Shown: piece after piece, positions 40,104-43,642 of the stretch
Position numbering within the stretch: the first letter of the stretch is position 1
How the letters are laid out: each line of letters starts with the position of its first letter
From: Paenalicyclobacillus macrosporangiidus
GTDB lineage: Bacteria > Bacillota > Bacilli > Alicyclobacillales > Alicyclobacillaceae
DNA length: 43,642 nucleotides
Reading direction: 5' to 3'
Assembly: GCF_900116805.1 (NCBI RefSeq)
Contig: NZ_FPBV01000026.1
Coordinates: forward strand, 1 to 43,642
Translations under genes and position numbers: made by a program
Notes under the pieces: model-generated
The model's input: the letters and a program-made list of their open reading frames with translations, nothing else
Databases searched by the model: none
Told to the model about the DNA's origin: nothing

Positions 40104-40961
40104 TTAGAAGTGGATGTGCGCGATCGACATCACCGCGACGATGGCCCCGATTCCGATGCAGTAATAGGCAAAGGGACGGAACGCCCGCACCTCGTGGGTT
40201 TTGAAATACTTCATGAGAAATGCGGTGCTCACGTAGGCCACAATACCCGCCAGAATCCCGCCAACCACCCCATACTGCAAGATATGGGTCTCGTGGGTCT
40301 TGAGAACCTTCGGCACCTCAAGGATGCCGGCTCCCAAAATGATGGGCGTTGCCAGCAAGAAACTGAATCGAGCCGATTCCTCATAGGACAAACCCGTTCC
40401 GAGTCCCGCAGTCATGGTGATTCCAGATCTCGATATCCCCGGAATTAACGCCAACACCTGAGCGCAACCAATCAGGAAGCTCTGAACGTAGCTCATTTTT
40501 GCAATCCGCAAATGACCAGGACCCCTCTTGAGCCGATCCGCGATGAGAAGGATGACGCCATTCACCATCAAAAAGATGGCGGCAGATAAGGAAGAAGAGA
40601 ACAACTCCCTGAATTTATGTTCAAACAATTTGCCGATGATCGCGGCTGGGATGGTCGCCACCACTAGCAACAACAACGTGCGCCTGCGTGCGGCCCGACT
40701 GCGATTGGGATGAGCGGTTTGAAAGAGGGCCCCGATGAAGTCCAGCCAGTCCCGGAAGAAATAAATCACAAGCGCTAAGGCCGTGCCGAGATGCAGCATC
40801 ACAACGAACGGGAGGAACTGGTCCGAATCGAGCATGTCCGACCATCCAGCGAGATACGGCAAGATCACAGCATGTCCGACGCTGCTGATGGGGAAAAGCT
40901 CGGTGATGCCTTGAACGAGTGAGGTGATAAGGATTTGTGACCAGTGCATGTCGCTCGACAT
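40104..40961 (-). CDS. uppP: Undecaprenyl-diphosphatase UppP (BacA)
   Basis: 285 residues, polytopic. It recycles the lipid carrier of cell-wall synthesis and gives basal bacitracin resistance. The first signature is here LVQGITELFPISSVGH (usual ELLPISSTAH, so three changes), and the second is LALIPGISRSGITMTAGLGT, both intact at the catalytic Glu, His, Ser and Arg. The downstream segments are typical. Start choice: the ATG at 40961 (SSDMHWSQ) has AAAGGA too close; the ATG at 40949 has it 14 bases away; either is possible. GTAAT-CCCT-ATTAC at 41000-41013 may be an operator. Confidence 0.92.
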   Translation of the reverse strand: MSSDMHWSQILITSLVQGITELFPISSVGHAVILPYLAGWSDMLDSDQFLPFVVMLHLGTALALVIYFFRDWLDFIGALFQTAHPNRSRAARRRTLLLLVVATIPAAIIGKLFEHKFRELFSSSLSAAIFLMVNGVILLIADRLKRGPGHLRIAKMSYVQSFLIGCAQVLALIPGISRSGITMTAGLGTGLSYEESARFSFLLATPIILGAGILEVPKVLKTHETHILQYGVVGGILAGIVAYVSTAFLMKYFKTHEVRAFRPFAYYCIGIGAIVAVMSIAHIHF

Positions 40962-41494
40962 CGTCCTTTCTTTGCGGATTCCACAGTGCGGCACATGAGG
41001 TAATCCCTATTACGGGACATATAGGAACAGGATTGACCTTTGGATTCACCTCACTCGCTGCGCGGCATGGCAAGGCGCGCGAGAGCGGAACCGTGATGAC
41101 GCAAGATGGCTTTCGAAACAAGTACAAGTATACATGCCGGTTGTTAATCCTCTGTAAAGGTTTCGTGAAGCTATCTGATACGGAGGGCAAAAAGATATGA
41201 TTCGATTTTCGTGTAACGTTTGTGTGAGGCCTGTCCCCGAGAGGAAGGGGGAATCCAAAAATCGGCAGTTTCTAACTCCAGAAGCTTTGCGGAATAAGAG
41301 AAAGGCGTGGGGGGAAGGATGTCGGATTGAATGCACGCCGCCTGCTGTCACAGGCCTTGGAGGCCGTCGATCCACAGCGAATGTGCTATCGGGACAAAGA
41401 TCGCTGGAGTGGGTGAACCGGAAACAGCGTACCGTTGTGATGTGGTGGAAGATACCGACATCCAGCGGGTGTACCGGATCCCTGCAAGGTGGCC
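40962..41494. other. Gap between uppP and sfsA with possible decayed coding
   Basis: No supported gene. The perfect GTAAT/ATTAC inverted repeat is at 41000-41013. A plus-strand frame from 41197 has GGAGGG upstream but runs into sfsA antisense and lacks protein-like order. Around 41320-41500, protein-like pieces (LLSQALEAVDPQRMCYRDKD; YRCDVVEDTDIQRVYRI) sit in different frames, as expected for a decayed gene of unknown family. Confidence 0.4.
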
Positions 41495-42205
41495 CTATGG
41501 AGTGGTGGGAACGCCCCGCAGGGGCACAACCGGCACCGGTTCATCCAACTCCAGCACATCCGGCCCCACCCGGCAGCGGTACGCCAACACGCGAACGCCG
41601 CGCTCCGCCGCCTCCTGGAGGGCGCGGGCGAACACAGGATCCATCGCAACATTGGGCGCGAATACCCGAGCGTCCTCACGTTGAATGAGGAAGAGCACCG
41701 CGGCCTCGTACCCGTCCCGTACCGCGGCCATCAGCTCGCTTACGTGTTTCGATCCACGCCCCGTCGGCGCATCCGGAAACTTCGCCACACCGTCCTCCAC
41801 GAGCGTCACACCCTTGACCTCGATGAAGCCGATGCGCTCCGAGGATCGGTACTGCAGATCGAAGCGCGAATGACCATACCGCACTTCCCGGCGAACATCC
41901 GTCACCGCGCCGAACTCCGATATTTCGCCTGCGGCCAGCGCGTCACCCGCCACCCGGTGAGGCGCCTGGGAATCCACATTGACCCATCCGCTCGATGTTC
42001 GAACCGCGATCACGGAGTACCTGGTCGCCCGCCGCAGGTCCTTCGCCGGCTCCATGGCCACGGTCGCCCCGGGTATGAACAACTCCCGCAGACGGCCGGT
42101 GTTCTTCACGTGGACGCGCAGCTCCTCGCCGCCCAGGCGGACCCGTGCGGCAAACCGGTTGATCCGTTCGATCCACTGTCCGTACACCACACCGTCATAC
42201 GTCAC
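41495..42205 (-). CDS. sfsA: SfsA family protein, intact copy
   Basis: 236 residues. WIERINRFAARVRLGGEELR, HVKNTGRLRELFIPG, IEVKGVTLVEDGVAKFPDAP and GSKHVSELMAAVRDGYEAAV are the SfsA hallmark blocks. SfsA (sugar fermentation stimulation protein) is a conserved nucleic-acid-binding or nuclease-like protein whose cellular role is unsettled; the E.K in IEVKG and the acidic residues before it recall PD-(D/E)xK nucleases. The GTG at 42205 follows GGGGGAAGCTGA. A second, broken copy lies at 31735-32255 in the same orientation. Confidence 0.92.
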   Translation of the reverse strand: MTYDGVVYGQWIERINRFAARVRLGGEELRVHVKNTGRLRELFIPGATVAMEPAKDLRRATRYSVIAVRTSSGWVNVDSQAPHRVAGDALAAGEISEFGAVTDVRREVRYGHSRFDLQYRSSERIGFIEVKGVTLVEDGVAKFPDAPTGRGSKHVSELMAAVRDGYEAAVLFLIQREDARVFAPNVAMDPVFARALQEAAERGVRVLAYRCRVGPDVLELDEPVPVVPLRGVPTTP

Positions 42206-42345
42206 TCAGCTTCCCCCATTTTCGGCGGAATGACTTCCGGTCGAAACGCATTCATTGTCGAACGGATCGGGAGCCCTTCCGCAATCCCACGAAAACTCGG
42301 CCATCCCGCCCACATACGTCTCAGTCAATGCGACACGGTTCTGAT
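42206..42345 (-). pseudogene. Remnant of the 3' end of the MFS-acyltransferase gene
   Basis: Upstream of the intact sfsA the minus strand still reads DEVLRFDQNRVALTETYVGG, then DCGRAPDP, which aligns with the C-terminus of the fusion protein upstream of the broken sfsA (ALNETLQAADGGRG, then GDCGRAPDP). DNA similarity continues (CCGCAATCCC and GTCTC..TCA blocks). So the duplicated unit was longer than sfsA. The remaining 42346-42503 shows TCTCTTTCCCGGC twice and nothing else. Confidence 0.6.
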
Positions 42346-42503
42346 CAAACCGAAGGACCTCGTCCGTGGCATGACAGGATCGACGATCCAATCCCCGCAA
42401 ACGAATCGCAACCCCAGACTGCTCATGCAGCCGAAATTTCGTCCTTTGGTCTCTTTCCCGGCTGATCTCTTTCCCGGCCGCCGCAATAGGTACGTATATG
42501 GCA

Positions 42504-42539
42504 AAACCGCCTGAGTGCCATGTCGGCCTCAGGCGGTTT
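42504..42539 (-). terminator. Terminator of the tRNA operon
   Basis: AAACCGCCTGAG pairs with CTCAGGCGGTTT (12 bp, 12-base loop) and on the minus strand TTTTG follows. It lies 12 bases beyond the last tRNA. Confidence 0.85.
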
Positions 42540-42550
42540 CCATCATTGTG

Positions 42551-42624
42551 TGGAGCGGGTGAGGGGAATCGAACCCCCGCGGCCAGCTTGGAAGGCTGGA
42601 GTTCTACCACTGAACTACACCCGC
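42551..42624 (-). tRNA. tRNA-Gly (anticodon TCC)
   Basis: A complete cloverleaf: acceptor GCGGGTG/CACCCGC, D-arm, anticodon stem CCAGC/GCTGG around CTTCCAA, T-arm with GGTTCGATTCC, encoded CCA. Confidence 0.95.
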
Positions 42625-42703
42625 ATGGTTTGACAGTTTAAATGGTAACGAGTCCAGGCCCGAATCCGCCGGCTCTGTTCGGCCGAGTCCCACGTGAAAA
42701 CCG

Positions 42704-42779
42704 TGGTGGGCCCACTAGGACTCGAACCTAGAACCAACCGGTTATGAGCCGGCCGCTCTGACCATTGAGCTATGGGCCC
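42704..42779 (-). tRNA. tRNA with CAT anticodon (Ile2 or elongator Met)
   Basis: Acceptor GGGCCCA/TGGGCCC, anticodon loop CTCATAA in stem CCGG/CCGG, T-arm GGTTCGAGTCC, encoded CCA. CAT can be elongator Met or, with lysidine at C34, isoleucine for ATA codons. It is not the initiator: the three G-C pairs below the loop and the unpaired acceptor end are absent. Confidence 0.92.
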
Positions 42780-42784
42780 AATTC

Positions 42785-42859
42785 TGGAGCGGTAGACGGG
42801 ATTTGAACCCGCGACCCCCGCCTTGGCAAGGCGGTGCTCTACCCCTGAGCCACTACCGC
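42785..42859 (-). tRNA. tRNA-Gly (anticodon GCC)
   Basis: Acceptor GCGGTAG/CTACCGC, anticodon stem CCGCC/GGCGG around TTGCCAA, T-arm GGTTCAAATCC, encoded CCA. First of the three-tRNA transcript, five bases before the CAT tRNA. Confidence 0.95.
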
Positions 42860-42890
42860 ACACTCGCCCAATGATGCCTGAGCACGTATT

Positions 42891-42919
42891 AATATACCAC
42901 GGATACCCGGTTCAGGCAA
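42891..42919 (-). promoter_or_regulatory. Sigma-A promoter of the tRNA operon
   Basis: TTGCCT (42919-42914), 17 bases, TATATT (42896-42891), placing the start about 25 bases before the first tRNA. Confidence 0.7.
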
Positions 42920-43642
42920 GGTGCAAACCTTTCCATGGCCTCTACAGCGTCACCTCCGCCGGACTTCCTCCGCCCCATCGGCCCCTCGGCACACATCGGT
43001 ATAATGGCGTCCATCCACGTGGGTGCAAGATCCGCACCTTCGCCTGCGAATCCACCCATGCCAGTCCCTTGAGTCCCGTGAGCCGGCCGCAAGTCGGCCG
43101 CGTCCCCGCGGGCTGGTCAAATATCATGAGGGACTCCCCTCGGCCCTCCCATCGTCTGCAGTGCTCTGATGTCGGTTACACACGCCGTACGGGTAGATGC
43201 CATCGCGAGCGACGTGGAAGGCAGTCCTCATCACACGCACCGCATCATCGGAAGATCTCAGCGCCTTACACACGATACACCAAATGTACGGGCTCCGGAG
43301 TGGTTGATCGCGATAATCCTGCATCTCTCATCCCCTTCATCCGTGCCCTCCCGTCGGCACACAGGTACTAACTTATCACGCCCTGTGTGTCGATAGGTGT
43401 CAAAATGGCGGTTGGAATGATGGACCTTGATGCCCGTTTTCTTCCCCATCCTGCATTGAATCCACTCCGCCACTTTGAGCAGGCGCAGCCCTCATCCGGT
43501 TTACCTGCTAAAAATGTCACCAAACGGTGCCGTCAATGTACTAAATAGGGTCTGCTGAACGAGTCTTTCTGCGAGATTCGACGGCACTTGGTTTGTATGC
43601 TGTTGTATGGCGTCTTGGCCTGCCGCCAAACGTCACGCGAGC
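42920..43642. other. Terminal gene-free region; possible IS edge near the end
   Basis: About 720 bases without a supported gene. TATAAT at 43000-43005 has no -35 partner. Around 43549-43560, GGGTCTGCTGAA resembles terminal sequences of some DDE-type insertion sequences, and the minus-strand frame from the window edge (WRQAKTPYNSIQTKC) stays open to 43541, so an element might begin here. Too little is visible to decide. Confidence 0.35.

Noticed and set aside
39018-40448. 476-residue plus-strand open frame
   Set aside because: It overlaps the luciferase-like gene in another frame and runs antisense into uppP; no domain.
41197-41688. 163-residue plus-strand frame with a fair ribosome site
   Set aside because: It runs antisense into sfsA and has no coherent protein pattern; only decayed-looking pieces in mixed frames nearby.

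Overview
The window looks like a GC-rich, spore-forming, flagellated Gram-positive bacterium of the Bacillota. An Alicyclobacillaceae-type relative is my inference. The reasons are strong AGGAGG-type ribosome sites, many GTG starts, a Bacillus-like late flagellar gene order, a YhbD/bactofilin operon, a RocR-type regulator beside rocD-rocF, a CotD-like coat peptide and clear sigma-A, sigma-D-like and sigma-54 promoter motifs.

Layout. 1-1096: the end of an IS200/IS605-type element (TnpB) that landed in a PIN-domain gene, whose 3' remnant survives. 1163-4920 (minus): YhbD-like protein, two bactofilin-like proteins and a 14-TM MFS exporter. 5428-6145 (minus): an AbrB-type antitoxin/PIN toxin pair with a visible promoter. 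6454-18855 (plus): the late flagellar cluster sigD, flgM, flgN, flgK, flgL, yviE-like, a glycosyltransferase with TPR-like repeats, hag, fliD, fliS, fliT-like and flaG. It makes the late sigma factor and its antagonist, the hook-filament junction, the filament, its cap and the export chaperones. fliW and csrA, expected between yviE and hag, are absent and the glycosyltransferase sits there. 18904-21030 (minus): mscL, with no usable start codon, and an acyl-CoA synthetase.

21318-25675 is accessory: an AAA ATPase coupled to a TOPRIM-like DUF4276 protein (probable defence pair), about 950 bp without genes that carries a G-quadruplex-prone tract, a candidate new type I toxin-antitoxin locus at 24042-24273, a macro-domain protein and a Uma2-family protein. 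25993-31753: CotD-like peptide, the arginine-catabolic block (sigma-54 activator, paired palindromes, small ORF, consensus -24/-12 promoter, rocD-rocF) and a quinone-oxidoreductase-like enzyme.

31735-42205: two direct copies of sfsA, one broken and one intact, bracket about 9.2 kb with an MFS-acyltransferase fusion, glutathione peroxidase, an ABC exporter with its TetR regulator, an ArsR regulator with a probably leaderless mRNA, a luciferase-like oxidoreductase sharing the ArsR operator, and uppP. The window ends with three tRNA genes (Gly-GCC, CAT-anticodon, Gly-TCC; minus strand) with promoter and terminator, then about 780 bp in which I see no gene.

The best candidate for something undescribed is the 24.0-24.3 kb locus: a 45-residue membrane peptide whose ribosome site is locked in a hairpin, with a convergent antisense RNA that has its own extended -10 promoter and terminator.
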